A stretch of DNA of 64,000 nt from Nisaea denitrificans DSM 18348 (GTDB lineage: Bacteria > Pseudomonadota > Alphaproteobacteria > Thalassobaculales > Thalassobaculaceae): contig NZ_AUFM01000011.1 in the NCBI RefSeq assembly GCF_000426505.1, forward strand, positions 744,001-808,000, read 5' to 3'. Positions 41,262 through 50,118 of the stretch are shown piece after piece. Within the stretch, counting starts at the first letter, position 1. Every line of letters begins with the position of its first letter. Made by a program: the position numbers and the translations under genes. The notes under the pieces were generated by a model that was given only the letters and a program-made list of their open reading frames with translations, was not told the origin of the DNA and made no database searches.

Positions 41262-41281
41262 AAGAATGTTATAACGTTACA
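41262..41281 (-). promoter_or_regulatory. Candidate Zur box upstream of the zrgA operon
   Basis: On the minus strand TGTAACGTTATAACATTCTT. The core GTTATAAC is perfectly symmetric, and 16 of 20 bases match the general Zur form TGTAATGTTATAACATTACA. The centre is 44 bases upstream of the zrgA ATG, the same distance as the box before zur. The match is stronger than the zur-operon site. Confidence 0.7.
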
Positions 41282-41321
41282 TTTTTAGCTTGCGATCAAC
41301 TCATTTCTGCGAGCTGCAATT

Positions 41322-41507
41322 TTACTGCTGAATTTTGATCCGGGATCCCTCGCGAGGCGTGCAATCACCGCTAAGCCATTGCTGAACCATGCTTTCCTTG
41401 CAGGCGGTCCACGGGCGGTCAACGCCGCCCCCGATTTCTTCCTGATAAATCGTCGCAAAAGCGACCACCGCAAGAATGGCGGCCAGGATCCACATATTCC
41501 GACTCAT
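41322..41507 (-). CDS. Small single-pass membrane protein, 61 residues
   Basis: ATG at 41507 follows CAGAGGAGCAAAGCC, a strong ribosome site. One N-terminal hydrophobic helix (MWILAAILAVVAFATIY) is followed by a short domain with two cysteines (WTACKES and SGDCTPREG) that could form a disulfide outside the membrane. It is not a known family. It lies upstream of the Zur box on the same strand, so it could read through, but the box and spacing suggest separate control. Confidence 0.65.
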   Translation of the reverse strand: MSRNMWILAAILAVVAFATIYQEEIGGGVDRPWTACKESMVQQWLSGDCTPREGSRIKIQQ

Positions 41508-41578
41508 GGCTTTGCTCCTCTGTCCGGCTTCAAGTGGGAAGCCTCAGATGACGAGAAAAGGGTTAACGCTGCATTTTC

Positions 41579-42040
41579 CTACTCGGCCCACTCGACAATA
41601 TGGTCTGGCAGTTTTTCGTCAGGCACATATTTTTCGGACACCGCCCGCCCGCGAACAGAAATCCCGGCGACATGGACCATATCCGGATCGCCGCAGACGA
41701 GGGGATGCCAGTGCGGCAGATCCTTGCCTTCCTTCACAAGCCGGTAGGCGCAGGTAGATGGCATCCATATCAGGTCTTCCAGTACGTCCGGCGTAAGGAT
41801 CACACAGTCAGGCACCTTCGCCTTGCGATTTGGGTAGTCACCGCATTTGCACGAATGACAGTCGAGCAGGGTGCAGGCGACATCCGTGTAGTGCAGATCG
41901 TCGGTCACATCGTCGATCAGCTTGACGAGGCAGCACTTGCCGCAACCATCGCACAGGGCTTCCCACTGCTCGGAGTTCATCTGCTCGAGCGGTGTGGTTT
42001 TCCAGTAAGGCGTCTCTGCCTCGTGCTGATCCAGAGCCAT
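41579..42040 (-). CDS. YcgN-family (UPF0260) cysteine cluster protein
   Basis: A 153-residue protein with a dense cysteine pattern: LCDGCGKCCLVKL near 29-41, then DVACTLLDCHSCKCGDYPNR, DCVILTP, CAYRLV and HPLVCGDP. This is the YkgJ/YcgN class, likely a zinc- or iron-sulfur-binding protein of unknown function, and of normal length. The ATG is directly after the stop of the alpha/beta hydrolase gene, so it closes the operon running from the SCP2-like gene. Confidence 0.92.
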   Translation of the reverse strand: MALDQHEAETPYWKTTPLEQMNSEQWEALCDGCGKCCLVKLIDDVTDDLHYTDVACTLLDCHSCKCGDYPNRKAKVPDCVILTPDVLEDLIWMPSTCAYRLVKEGKDLPHWHPLVCGDPDMVHVAGISVRGRAVSEKYVPDEKLPDHIVEWAE

Positions 42041-42892
42041 TCAGTCCTTGTCCGCAATTTTCGCCAGCACCGGGAGGATGTAATCCCGAAAAGCCGCCGG
42101 ATTTTCCGACATCGGGAAATGCCCCATGCCGGCCATGATGATCGCCTCCGCGCCCGGAATACGTTCCGCTGTGCGCAGCGTATCCTCCGGTGTGCAGGAG
42201 TAATCATATTCTCCGGTCATCAGAAAGACGGGACAGTGCCCGGTGTCGATGGTGCTGCTCTCCCGGGCATAGTCGCTATCGGTGCGATAGAAGTGCATAT
42301 CGCCCTTAAATACCTCCGGCCCGCCCTGATAATAGTGCCAGAGAGTCTCCCAGCGGAATTCATCCGGACTTTGCGGGGCGACGAGGCCGGAAACCAGGGC
42401 GGCGCAGAAGTCTCCTCGCAGGAATTCTGGGCTTTCCAGCCAGCTATTGTCGTACCAGGGCGAGGGGCTGTCGGAGCCTTCGAGCCCGATTACGCCGCGC
42501 AGAGACGCACCCTGTTCCTGCGCCAGTCGGACCACAACCCTCCCGCCCATGGAGCAGCCCATAACCACGGGGCGCTCAAGTTCCATTGCCTGTGAGAAGG
42601 CTGCGATTGCCGCGACATAGAACTGGCTGGTCAGCTTGTATTCCTCACCTTCCCAGCCCACCGGCGGGTTCGACTTCCCGTGCCAGGGCAGATCGAAGGC
42701 AATGACCCGGAAACGGTCCGTCACCGTGTCGTCGCACATCAGGTGGCGGTACTGGCTGGAATGCGCGCCGGCGGTATGCAGGCAGAGCAGCGGAATACCG
42801 CTTCCGGCCTCTTCGAAATAGATCCGGTACGGCCGTCCCTCGATCTCGAGATGCACATAGCGTCCGGAGATAGGCTCGATCCGCGCGCTCAT
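42041..42892 (-). CDS. Alpha/beta hydrolase
   Basis: 283 residues. The nucleophile elbow is GCSMGG (Ser114), the oxyanion segment is CLHTAGAHSSQY, and the catalytic His is in GMGHFPMSENP near the C-terminus. It resembles small-ester or C-C bond hydrolases of aromatic and terpene pathways. The start overlaps the SCP2-like gene stop as ATGA, and the stop abuts the YcgN gene, so all three are translated together. The substrate is unknown. Confidence 0.9.
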   Translation of the reverse strand: MSARIEPISGRYVHLEIEGRPYRIYFEEAGSGIPLLCLHTAGAHSSQYRHLMCDDTVTDRFRVIAFDLPWHGKSNPPVGWEGEEYKLTSQFYVAAIAAFSQAMELERPVVMGCSMGGRVVVRLAQEQGASLRGVIGLEGSDSPSPWYDNSWLESPEFLRGDFCAALVSGLVAPQSPDEFRWETLWHYYQGGPEVFKGDMHFYRTDSDYARESSTIDTGHCPVFLMTGEYDYSCTPEDTLRTAERIPGAEAIIMAGMGHFPMSENPAAFRDYILPVLAKIADKD

Positions 42893-43263
42893 TGGCTCGT
42901 CTCCTGGCGCAGGGTACGCGGCAATGCGAGCAACTCCTTGACGTAACGCAGATTGTGCAGCAGCGGCGCCGTGTTGCCATCCAGACTGGCATGGCCGTAG
43001 CGGGTCATGGCGAACAAGTCCTGATAGCCCGATGGCGGCATGTCTGAGCTAAACACATCCCAGACTTCCTTTGATGCCCGGATGGCGAAATCCCAACTCC
43101 GCATCTTGAATGGCCCTATATCGACGGCTGTTACATGGCCATCTTTGACCGTCACATGATAGGGCGTATCGCCGACTTCCAGCAGGAAACTGGAATCCAT
43201 ATAACGGCCAATCCGTTGCAGGTCCGGCCGCGCGGCGACGGCATCTTTCAGGCATTCGAACAC
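42889..43263 (-). CDS. SCP2-like sterol-binding domain protein
   Basis: 124 residues from GTG 43263, which follows AAGGAGAAATTTTC; the longer frame to 43389 overlaps the SDR gene and lacks a ribosome site. The pattern (FLLEVGDTPYHVTVKDGHVTAV followed by the helix SKEVWDVFSS and a closing MTRYGHASLDGNTAPLLHNL; key parts) resembles SCP2-type hydrophobic ligand binders. It would present a lipophilic substrate to the coupled hydrolase and the SDR upstream; this is inferred from position. Confidence 0.7.
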   Translation of the reverse strand: MFECLKDAVAARPDLQRIGRYMDSSFLLEVGDTPYHVTVKDGHVTAVDIGPFKMRSWDFAIRASKEVWDVFSSDMPPSGYQDLFAMTRYGHASLDGNTAPLLHNLRYVKELLALPRTLRQETSQ

Positions 43264-43295
43264 GAAAATTTCTCCTTCTGTCGGGGAGCTTTGGA

Positions 43296-44048
43296 TCAGT
43301 AGACCGTGCGGCCACCGGAAACATCGAAACAGGCGCCGGTGCTGAAGCTGCACTCCTCGGATAGCAGCCAGCAGACCATGGAGGCGCATTCCTCTGCAGT
43401 CCCGAGACGCTTCAACGGGCTTTTCGAGATCATGATTTCAACATGTGCGGGATCCATCCGGTCCACCATCTCCGTATCGAGAGCGGCCGGTGCAACCGAA
43501 TTGACCAGCACACCGGTGCCGGCAAGCTCCTTGCCCATGGATTTGGTCAAGGCGATGACACCGGCTTTAGCGGCGCTATAGGCGGGCGCATTCGGCGTGC
43601 CTTCCTTGCCGGCAAGGGACGCGATATTCACGATCCGGCCGTATCCGCGCCCAACCATGCCGGGGGCGATGGTCTTGGAGCAGAGAAATACGCCCGTCAG
43701 ATCGACATTCAGGACGCGCTGCCAGTCGGCCAGCGTGTAGTCGATTGTGGAGACGGTAGGTCCCGCAATGCCGGCGCTGTTCACAAGCAGGTCGATCGGT
43801 CCGAGCGCGCCCGTCGCTGATGCATGGGCAATGCAGACGTCTGATTCCGAGGAGACATCGACCGCCGTGGTAATCAGATTGTCCGAGGCTCCTATGGCAT
43901 CGGCAGCCGCCGCGAGTGCGTTATTGTCCTGATCCCAGAGAGCGACTTTTCCTCCGTTCTCCAGAATGCGTACGGCAACGGCTAGACCGATGCCCTTTGC
44001 GCCGCCCGTCACAATCGCGGAGCGGCCGCTGAATTCCCCATCCTTCAA
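43296..44048 (-). CDS. SDR family oxidoreductase (FabG-like)
   Basis: 250 residues. The cofactor motif is TGGAKGIGLAVA (about 14-25), NSAG is at about 88-91, the catalytic segment is YSAAKAGVIALTKSMGKEL, and the end is STGACFDVSGGRTVY, as in 3-oxoacyl-ACP reductase-like SDRs. The start is TTG at 44048 behind CGGGAG. It leads the SDR, SCP2, hydrolase, YcgN operon, which looks like a short catabolic unit for a hydrophobic compound. Confidence 0.92.
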   Translation of the reverse strand: MKDGEFSGRSAIVTGGAKGIGLAVAVRILENGGKVALWDQDNNALAAAADAIGASDNLITTAVDVSSESDVCIAHASATGALGPIDLLVNSAGIAGPTVSTIDYTLADWQRVLNVDLTGVFLCSKTIAPGMVGRGYGRIVNIASLAGKEGTPNAPAYSAAKAGVIALTKSMGKELAGTGVLVNSVAPAALDTEMVDRMDPAHVEIMISKSPLKRLGTAEECASMVCWLLSEECSFSTGACFDVSGGRTVY

Positions 44049-44146
44049 GGCGTTTCTCCCGAACGCGTTTTGTAACTCGGGCTCGTAACGGCCCGTTTGT
44101 TACCCAGTCCCTGTTTTGGGTCCCTGTTGTTATTGAGCTCCGGTTG

Positions 44147-44392
44147 TTACTTGGCGCTGAGCGTGAATTCTCCCTCGCGAATGCGGTCCGGCCACTCGGC
44201 GACCATGTCCGCGACGGCTTGCTCACCGTAATTCTCGATCATATCCGTCAGGGCTGCAAAGATCGCGGATGAGGCGACCATTTCCGGAGCGCAGCCGTTA
44301 TCGACGGCTTCGTCCCAGGCCTCGAGGATGAGTTTCAGGGCGATGCGTTTCTGTTCGTCATCCGGCAAAACGCCCGCATCCGAGTCCGACAT
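44147..44392 (-). CDS. Small acidic hypothetical protein, 81 residues
   Basis: ATG at 44392 follows CTGGAGAGACAC. The acidic, fully helical product (KRIALKLILEAWDEAVDNG; VASSAIFAALTDMIENYGEQAVADMV; key parts) has no recognised domain. It lies 98 bases upstream of the SDR start on the same strand. That gap holds three near-copies of TTGTTAC and two of GTCCCTGTT but no gene. Confidence 0.7.
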   Translation of the reverse strand: MSDSDAGVLPDDEQKRIALKLILEAWDEAVDNGCAPEMVASSAIFAALTDMIENYGEQAVADMVAEWPDRIREGEFTLSAK

Positions 44393-44513
44393 GTGTCTCT
44401 CCAGAAAGTCTTCAGTTCCGGCTCCGTTGGAAGCCTCACATTGTTTTTAGTGTTGCTTGAGGCTGGCGCCTGCCGAACGCTAGACTGAAACGGTAAACAG
44501 TGGGAGGAAAAAC

Positions 44514-44909
44514 ATGTCGGAAAATCATGACTTCTTGCATCACGTCGGTGATGAGCATCCATTCGTTGCGCGTGGTCTGAGGAACTATTTCGAGTATCGC
44601 GATCTGGGAATCGAGGACGCATCGAAGGGCGATGTCGTCTCCCATGTGATCCGTGCCCGAGACGGTCACAATGCGACTGGCGCGTGGCACGTGCACGATT
44701 GCAAGTTCCAGATGTTTTATGTGCTGAAGGGCTGGGCCCGCTTCGAGTATGAGGGGCAGGGCGTGCATACAATGAAGGCTGGCGATTGCGTCATGCAGCC
44801 GCCGCTGATCAAACATCGGGAGATCGAACATTCGGCGGATCTTGAACTTATCGAAGTGGTCTCCCCGGCGGATTTCAAAACTTACGAGGTTGACGGGCCC
44901 GAAGCCTGA
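44514..44909 (+). CDS. Cupin domain protein
   Basis: A 131-residue single cupin. The first metal motif is WHVHDCKFQMFYVLKGWARFE (key residues H-x-H and the following G), and the second is PPLIKHREIEHSADLELIEV. It is a likely metal-dependent small-molecule binder or enzyme. ATG follows GTGGGAGGAAAAAC. Six bases separate its stop from the earliest possible mnmC start, so the two may be co-transcribed. Confidence 0.88.
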   Translation: MSENHDFLHHVGDEHPFVARGLRNYFEYRDLGIEDASKGDVVSHVIRARDGHNATGAWHVHDCKFQMFYVLKGWARFEYEGQGVHTMKAGDCVMQPPLIKHREIEHSADLELIEVVSPADFKTYEVDGPEA

Positions 44910-44926
44910 AGCCATTGGTCCGGCAA

Positions 44927-46906
44927 ATGTCTGACCGGCCGATAGTGGAGGCCCTAATGTCGGCCGATCTAGTCTGGAAAGAAGACAATGCGCCTTTTTC
45001 CAACCGGTTCGGAGATGTCTATTTCTCGACGGAAGGCGGGCTTGCGGAAAGCCGGCACGTCTTTCTAGAGGGTAATGGCTTGCCGGCGGCTTGGGCCGGA
45101 CAAAGTGATTTCACCATCGCGGAAACCGGCTTTGGAACCGGATTGAATTTCTGTGCTGCGGTCCAGTTGTGGCTGGAAACCAGACCACCGGACGGCTTGC
45201 TGCACTATGTCAGCGTTGAAGGGTACCCGCTGAGTGCCGGTGAATGTTTCCGGGCGCTTGCGCAATGGCCGGAATTGGATTTCATAGCGGCTGCATTGAG
45301 GCAACGCTATCCCGAGCCCGTTCCCGGAATGCACAGGATTCATTTTGAGGAATGGGGCGTCGTTCTCACGCTGGCTATCGGCGAGGTGGGCGCGATGCTG
45401 TCCGGTCTGCATGGGCGGATCGATGCCTGGTTCCTTGACGGTTTCGCGCCGTCCAAAAACCCGGAAATGTGGCGCGACGAGGTCTTGACTGAGGTCTCCC
45501 GCCTGACGGTGCCGGAGGGAAGTCTGGCGACTTTCACTGCTGTGGGAGATGTCAAAAGAGGCCTTGCCCAGCGCGGCTTCAAAGTTCGCAAGACACCTGG
45601 ATTCGGAAGCAAGTGGAAGATGATCGTCGCGCAAAAGGTGCCTGATCTGCCGGACAGCCGGGCACCGTTGTCTAGGCGGGCAGTGCCGGTCCGTGAGCGG
45701 TCACGGCTGGATCGAGTTGCTATTGTCGGCGGCGGCATCGCGGGCGCGTCCTTGGTCAGGGCCTTGCGGCGGCGCGGCATGGACCCGGTGCTTTACGACG
45801 GCGCCGGACCCGGCGCAGGCGCCTCCGGTAATGCTTATGCACTTGTGACGCCTCGGATGGATGCCGGAGACAGTGCCGTCGCCCGGTTTTTTGCCGCGGC
45901 CTACAGGTATGCGACCGCGCAATATGGCGAGGGGCCGGGGTGGGATCCGTGCGGCGCGCTTGTCATGCTGGAAGATGAGGAGACGCTGGTGCGGGCCGAT
46001 AAGGCCCGGGGCTTTGCGTGGCAGCCTGCGGCCAGCGGCAGTCTTCTTGATCGGGCACAAGCCAGCCAGCGGGCGGGCGTGGAGCTGGATTGTCCGGGCC
46101 TGTTTTATGAGACGGCGGGGCTTTTGCAAACGGAGCGCCTGCTCTGTGACTGGATCGGCTCGACCAGAGTTATCGGTACCAACATCGACAGAGTTTCACG
46201 ATCCGCCCGCGGATATTTGCTGTTGGATTCAAATGGAAATGTTGCCGGGGAGGCGGATGCTGTCATTCTTGCCGCGGGCGACGGCAACCGTCACTTTTCC
46301 GGCACGCACTGGATCCCGCTTACACCTGTGCGCGGGCAGGTTTCCGGGGTCCCGGCATCGGATGCTGGCCACGCCCTGAAATGCGCCCTGTCCTGGAGCG
46401 GATATCTTTCTCCAGTGCGGGGTGGATGCCACATGCTCGGCGCGACCAACGATAGAACCAACAAGATTGGCGAAGAGTGGGGGTGGGCCGTTCTTGACGA
46501 GGACCATCGCCACAACCACGGAAGCCTGCCGGGCTGCCTGGCGCATCTCGTCGATCAGCCTGATGCCTCATGGTCCGGGCGCGCGCGACTGCGGTCGGCG
46601 ACGCCCGACCGCGTTCCCCTGTTTGGCGCCATTCCGGACGTCGCTGGTTTGGCTGACTCGTTTCGTAATCCGGCAGGCCGGGGCTATGTAACCTTTCCGG
46701 ACGGCGATCTGCTGATCCTTGGGGGGCTGGGCTCGCGCGGCTTTGTTACGGCGCCGCTTGCCGCCGAACTGCTCGTAGCCCGCCTGTTAGGGGAAGTATG
46801 GCCGGTTGAAGAGTCTTTAGGCATCGCTGGCGACCCGACCCGGTTCGCGAGCAGGGCCCATCGGCATGCGCGGATCGAAGAATTTCTAGGCCGGCGTGTC
46901 AGATGA
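44927..46906 (+). CDS. mnmC: Bifunctional tRNA mnm5s2U biosynthesis protein MnmC
   Basis: 659 residues from ATG 44927. The N-terminal methyltransferase domain MnmD has FGTGLNF for SAM binding and WFLDGFAPSKNPEMW (about 1-245). The C-terminal FAD oxidoreductase domain starts VAIVGGGIAGASLVRALRRRG (key residues GxGxxG) and ends GGLGSRGFVTAPLAAELL. It converts cmnm5 to nm5 and then mnm5 at wobble uridine 34 of several tRNAs. The domain order is the standard fusion. ATG 44957 and a TTG at 44915 are alternative starts. Confidence 0.93.
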   Translation: MSDRPIVEALMSADLVWKEDNAPFSNRFGDVYFSTEGGLAESRHVFLEGNGLPAAWAGQSDFTIAETGFGTGLNFCAAVQLWLETRPPDGLLHYVSVEGYPLSAGECFRALAQWPELDFIAAALRQRYPEPVPGMHRIHFEEWGVVLTLAIGEVGAMLSGLHGRIDAWFLDGFAPSKNPEMWRDEVLTEVSRLTVPEGSLATFTAVGDVKRGLAQRGFKVRKTPGFGSKWKMIVAQKVPDLPDSRAPLSRRAVPVRERSRLDRVAIVGGGIAGASLVRALRRRGMDPVLYDGAGPGAGASGNAYALVTPRMDAGDSAVARFFAAAYRYATAQYGEGPGWDPCGALVMLEDEETLVRADKARGFAWQPAASGSLLDRAQASQRAGVELDCPGLFYETAGLLQTERLLCDWIGSTRVIGTNIDRVSRSARGYLLLDSNGNVAGEADAVILAAGDGNRHFSGTHWIPLTPVRGQVSGVPASDAGHALKCALSWSGYLSPVRGGCHMLGATNDRTNKIGEEWGWAVLDEDHRHNHGSLPGCLAHLVDQPDASWSGRARLRSATPDRVPLFGAIPDVAGLADSFRNPAGRGYVTFPDGDLLILGGLGSRGFVTAPLAAELLVARLLGEVWPVEESLGIAGDPTRFASRAHRHARIEEFLGRRVR

Positions 46907-47024
46907 AAATGATATTTTAACCATTAAAAAAGAAGTTTCTGAAAACCTAGAAGTCGGTGGGTTTCCGGTGACCTGATGATGTTTCTGTAATCCACTTTCT
47001 GGTGTTTTCTCATTAGAACTGAGA

Positions 47025-49022
47025 GTGGAAAGCAGATTGGTCGGTTCGAACAAGTCGAATAACGGGATTTCGTCCGGTCTGCGAGCGCGCCTCACCACGT
47101 CGCCTCTTGCTGTCGCTAGCATTGCTTTTATCGTCGTTCTTTCTGTTACGCTTTACGCCCAGTTCACAATCCAGACGCGTGAAGATGAAGAGCGGGTAGC
47201 TCATCATGAATTTGCTCGCGCGCACATTGGGCAGAACCTGAAAAGCTATCTGGAATCCCGTTTTCTTTCTGTGAACGGCATCGCCGTTGCCCTGGAGAAG
47301 GAGAGCACACCGCCGAGCGAAGCCGCGTATGCTGAGCTGGCTCGGCCCTTCCACGAGAGTTTCAGCGGCGTGCAGGCTGTTAACTGGGTCGATAGTTACG
47401 GTATAGCGCGCTGGATTGTCCCTCTGGCGGGAAATGAGCAGGTCAAAGACAAGGACCTCAGCAGTCTTAGTATCCCGGGCATGGCTATTGCAGCCGCGCG
47501 TTCCGACGGCCGGGCTCATGCCACACCGCCGATCACTTTGCTTCAGGGCGGTATTGGCTTTGCGAGTTATTTCCCGGTTAAACGAAACGGTGAAATTGCC
47601 GGTTTCATAAATGTCGTGTTTCGTTTCTCGGATCTTCTCGACAGCATCGCGGGCCTGGACCCAAGAGGGTCAATCTCTGTTGCGCTCCATTATGACGGCA
47701 AATACGTGATGTCGCAGTCGAAGGGACCACGTGGAGAGGATTACATCTCTCTCTATTATGGTCTGGATATCCTTGACCGTACCTACCAGATCGAAATCCA
47801 GTCCCACGAAGCGGCAGTCGGTTATATCAATCCAATATTGCTCATCATAATCGTGAACTTGTTGTTTGCAGGCGCTATTTATCTGTTGTTGAAGCAAGTC
47901 GGCTTACTGGCCAGAAGCGAGTCACGGCTCCGCGATTATGCCGAAATAGCCTTCGATTACCTTTGGGAGACAGACCGGGAGCAAAGGATTACTTATTTGT
48001 CGCCTCGTTTCGAGGAAATCTCCGGGCGTCCGGCGAACGAATTCCTCGGGCGCAGGCTGAGCGATTGTAATGTCCAAACCTCTACTGGCGAGAGCCTCGA
48101 TGAGCATGCGGAGGTGATGGCACGGAAGCAGCAGTTCGAGAGTTTCGTCTTTGCTTCAGTGTCTGAAGACGGGACCAAGACGTGGATATCATCATCTGGA
48201 AAACCACGGTTCTCCGTAGGAGGACGCTTTCTTGGCTATAGGGGAGCCGACCGGTCTATCAACGAGCAGGTCAGCACGGAAAAGCGGTTGCGTCGCGCCT
48301 GGGAGCACGCTGAAACGGCTAATCAGGCAAAGAGCAATTTTCTTGCCGGAATGAGCCACGAGCTGCGAACTCCACTTAACTCAATCATAGGCTTTTCCGA
48401 AATGATCCGGGATCAGATGCTCGGCCCAATCGGTAAGCCGCAATATGCTGAATATGCGAGTGACGTGGTGTCCTCCGGTCGGCATCTGCTTTCTCTGGTC
48501 GATGACGTGCTCGATTTATCGAAGATAGAATCCTCCACATTCGAGTTGTCCGAAGACGAGATTGACCTCGCCGATACTTTTGAATTTGTCCGGCGCGGAT
48601 TCAGGCGGCATGGGGAAGTGCGGGGGATAGGCATTCATCTTACAGTCGCCGATGATGCGGCCTATATCCGCGCGGACACACGTATAGTGCGCCAGATGGT
48701 GATGAATCTCGTCTCGAATGCCATAAAATTCACAGATTATGGCGGCACGATCAGGATCTTATCGGAACGTGACGATAATGGATGCGTGCACATTAAAGTC
48801 ACCGATACAGGGAGCGGCATCCCGAAGGAACATCTTATCCGGGTGTTCGAGCCGTTCGTCCAGGTTCGTGAGACTGCATTATTGAGTCACGAGGGGTCGG
48901 GGCTCGGTCTTTCCCTCGTGAAAAGGTTTATTGAACTGCATGGCGGAACGATAGATCTGGAAAGCCGCGTCGGGGAGGGAACTTCCGTTGATCTTACCTT
49001 TCCCAAGCATCGCTCTCTCTGA
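47025..49022 (+). CDS. Membrane sensor histidine kinase with CHASE and PAS domains
   Basis: About 665 residues. TM1 is at 28-47, an extracytoplasmic CHASE domain at about 50-265 (LAVNGIAVAL-like start, HATPPITLLQG), TM2 at 268-289, PAS at about 300-415, HisKA with His445 in FLAGMSHELRTP, and HATPase_c with MVMNLVSNAIKFT, DTGSGIPK and GSGLGLSLVKRF. CHASE senses small extracellular ligands. No receiver domain or adjacent response regulator is seen, so it is an orphan kinase. Start at GTG 47025 or TTG 47037. Confidence 0.9.
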   Translation: MESRLVGSNKSNNGISSGLRARLTTSPLAVASIAFIVVLSVTLYAQFTIQTREDEERVAHHEFARAHIGQNLKSYLESRFLSVNGIAVALEKESTPPSEAAYAELARPFHESFSGVQAVNWVDSYGIARWIVPLAGNEQVKDKDLSSLSIPGMAIAAARSDGRAHATPPITLLQGGIGFASYFPVKRNGEIAGFINVVFRFSDLLDSIAGLDPRGSISVALHYDGKYVMSQSKGPRGEDYISLYYGLDILDRTYQIEIQSHEAAVGYINPILLIIIVNLLFAGAIYLLLKQVGLLARSESRLRDYAEIAFDYLWETDREQRITYLSPRFEEISGRPANEFLGRRLSDCNVQTSTGESLDEHAEVMARKQQFESFVFASVSEDGTKTWISSSGKPRFSVGGRFLGYRGADRSINEQVSTEKRLRRAWEHAETANQAKSNFLAGMSHELRTPLNSIIGFSEMIRDQMLGPIGKPQYAEYASDVVSSGRHLLSLVDDVLDLSKIESSTFELSEDEIDLADTFEFVRRGFRRHGEVRGIGIHLTVADDAAYIRADTRIVRQMVMNLVSNAIKFTDYGGTIRILSERDDNGCVHIKVTDTGSGIPKEHLIRVFEPFVQVRETALLSHEGSGLGLSLVKRFIELHGGTIDLESRVGEGTSVDLTFPKHRSL

Positions 49023-49188
49023 AGCATCATTTTGATTTCAGTAAAAGCTTGTGTCCTTCCAATTATAGTAAAATCCCAATGGAAATGAACGGCGTTAACC
49101 TATAGGGTGTATTTCACCCTCCGGGTTACTCATAAGCGAAAACCTCTATTTTGTCCCTCAACCCTGTTCCAAGCGATGAAGGTTCAAC

Positions 49189-49503
49189 GTGGCTAAGAAA
49201 AACCGATCCTGCCTCGTTCGGCGACATTTCCGCTTACGTGGGCCTAGTGGAGATGAGTTACGCCGCTCTATCGCGCTTGAACCGGGATTCTGGTCGGCAT
49301 TGGATGATATGGCGCCGGGCGAAAAACTGAGGCTCCTGATAGAAGATTGTCTGGCTGGTCTGTCTCCCGACGAGTCTCTCGTATCAATTCTGCGATGCAC
49401 TGTGATGAACCACTATCGCGCGCTGTGTGATGAACGGCGTTTGGCGATGAGGCCCAGTGAGTCCGAAGGAAAAAGAGAGAAACAGATCGGGGCGCGGAAT
49501 TGA
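49189..49503 (+). CDS. Ribbon-helix-helix domain protein
   Basis: 104 residues from GTG 49189 behind GAAGG. The region SCLVRRHFRLRGPSGDEL (strand), RRSIALEPGFWSALDDM and LRLLIEDCLAGL then ILRCTVMNHYRAL follows the RHH_4 pattern (LE.xFW..L at the first helix, LSS-RV-VL at the second). Likely DNA-binding. The 166 bases upstream hold no gene, only a short GGGTG/CACCC inverted repeat. Converges on tRNA-Thr. Confidence 0.72.
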   Translation: MAKKNRSCLVRRHFRLRGPSGDELRRSIALEPGFWSALDDMAPGEKLRLLIEDCLAGLSPDESLVSILRCTVMNHYRALCDERRLAMRPSESEGKREKQIGARN

Positions 49504-49530
49504 GCGTTCCTGCCTTGCGCATGCGGGAAA

Positions 49531-49606
<76 letters not shown>

Positions 49607-49719
49607 TATCGAAGTGCGCAGCGGAATATCGCGTTTCTGGTCGATGGTCAACGGCAGCGACGTTACAAAGTTCATGTTTCGCTCAAGCTGAGCGCCGGAC
49701 ATTTTTATTGAGCGTGTTT

Positions 49720-50118
49720 CTAGTTGTTCGAAACCACGAGACGGGGCTTGGGAAAACGAGGCTGCGAGCCGGCGGTCACAACCGTCCGCGCCGCATCCAT
49801 CAGGCTCGCAACGGGAGCTTTCTCCGTGCGGAGACTTTCCAACATACTGATCGCCCGTTGTAATGCAGAAATCTGATTGTCCGAATACACTTGCGCTTCG
49901 CGGGTCTGAACCGCCGCTTCCTCAAAGCGCGTGACGAGTTCGGATATCAGAAGAGATGTGTCCCTGATCGCGGAATCAAGTTCGCGCTTACCATCGGAGG
50001 TGCTTTTCAATTGATAGAGCTGAACATTCAGTTCGAGCAGTGAATAGACCTGTTGATGGCGAACATAGAGCTCGCGTCCGCGGGGATCCCGATTGTTTAA
50101 TTCTAAACTTTCGAGCAT
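49720..50118 (-). CDS. Hypothetical coiled-coil protein, 132 residues
   Basis: ATG at 50118 follows CTGGAGTGATAG. The product is almost entirely helical with heptad-like spacing (VYSLLELNVQLYQLKS; AIRDTSLLISELVTRFEEAAVQ; ISALQRAISMLESL; key parts) and a short basic-proline tail. No known family. It lies upstream of tRNA-Thr on the same strand; a small CGCTCA/TGAGCG hairpin at 49680-49694 separates them. Confidence 0.7.
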   Translation of the reverse strand: MLESLELNNRDPRGRELYVRHQQVYSLLELNVQLYQLKSTSDGKRELDSAIRDTSLLISELVTRFEEAAVQTREAQVYSDNQISALQRAISMLESLRTEKAPVASLMDAARTVVTAGSQPRFPKPRLVVSNN

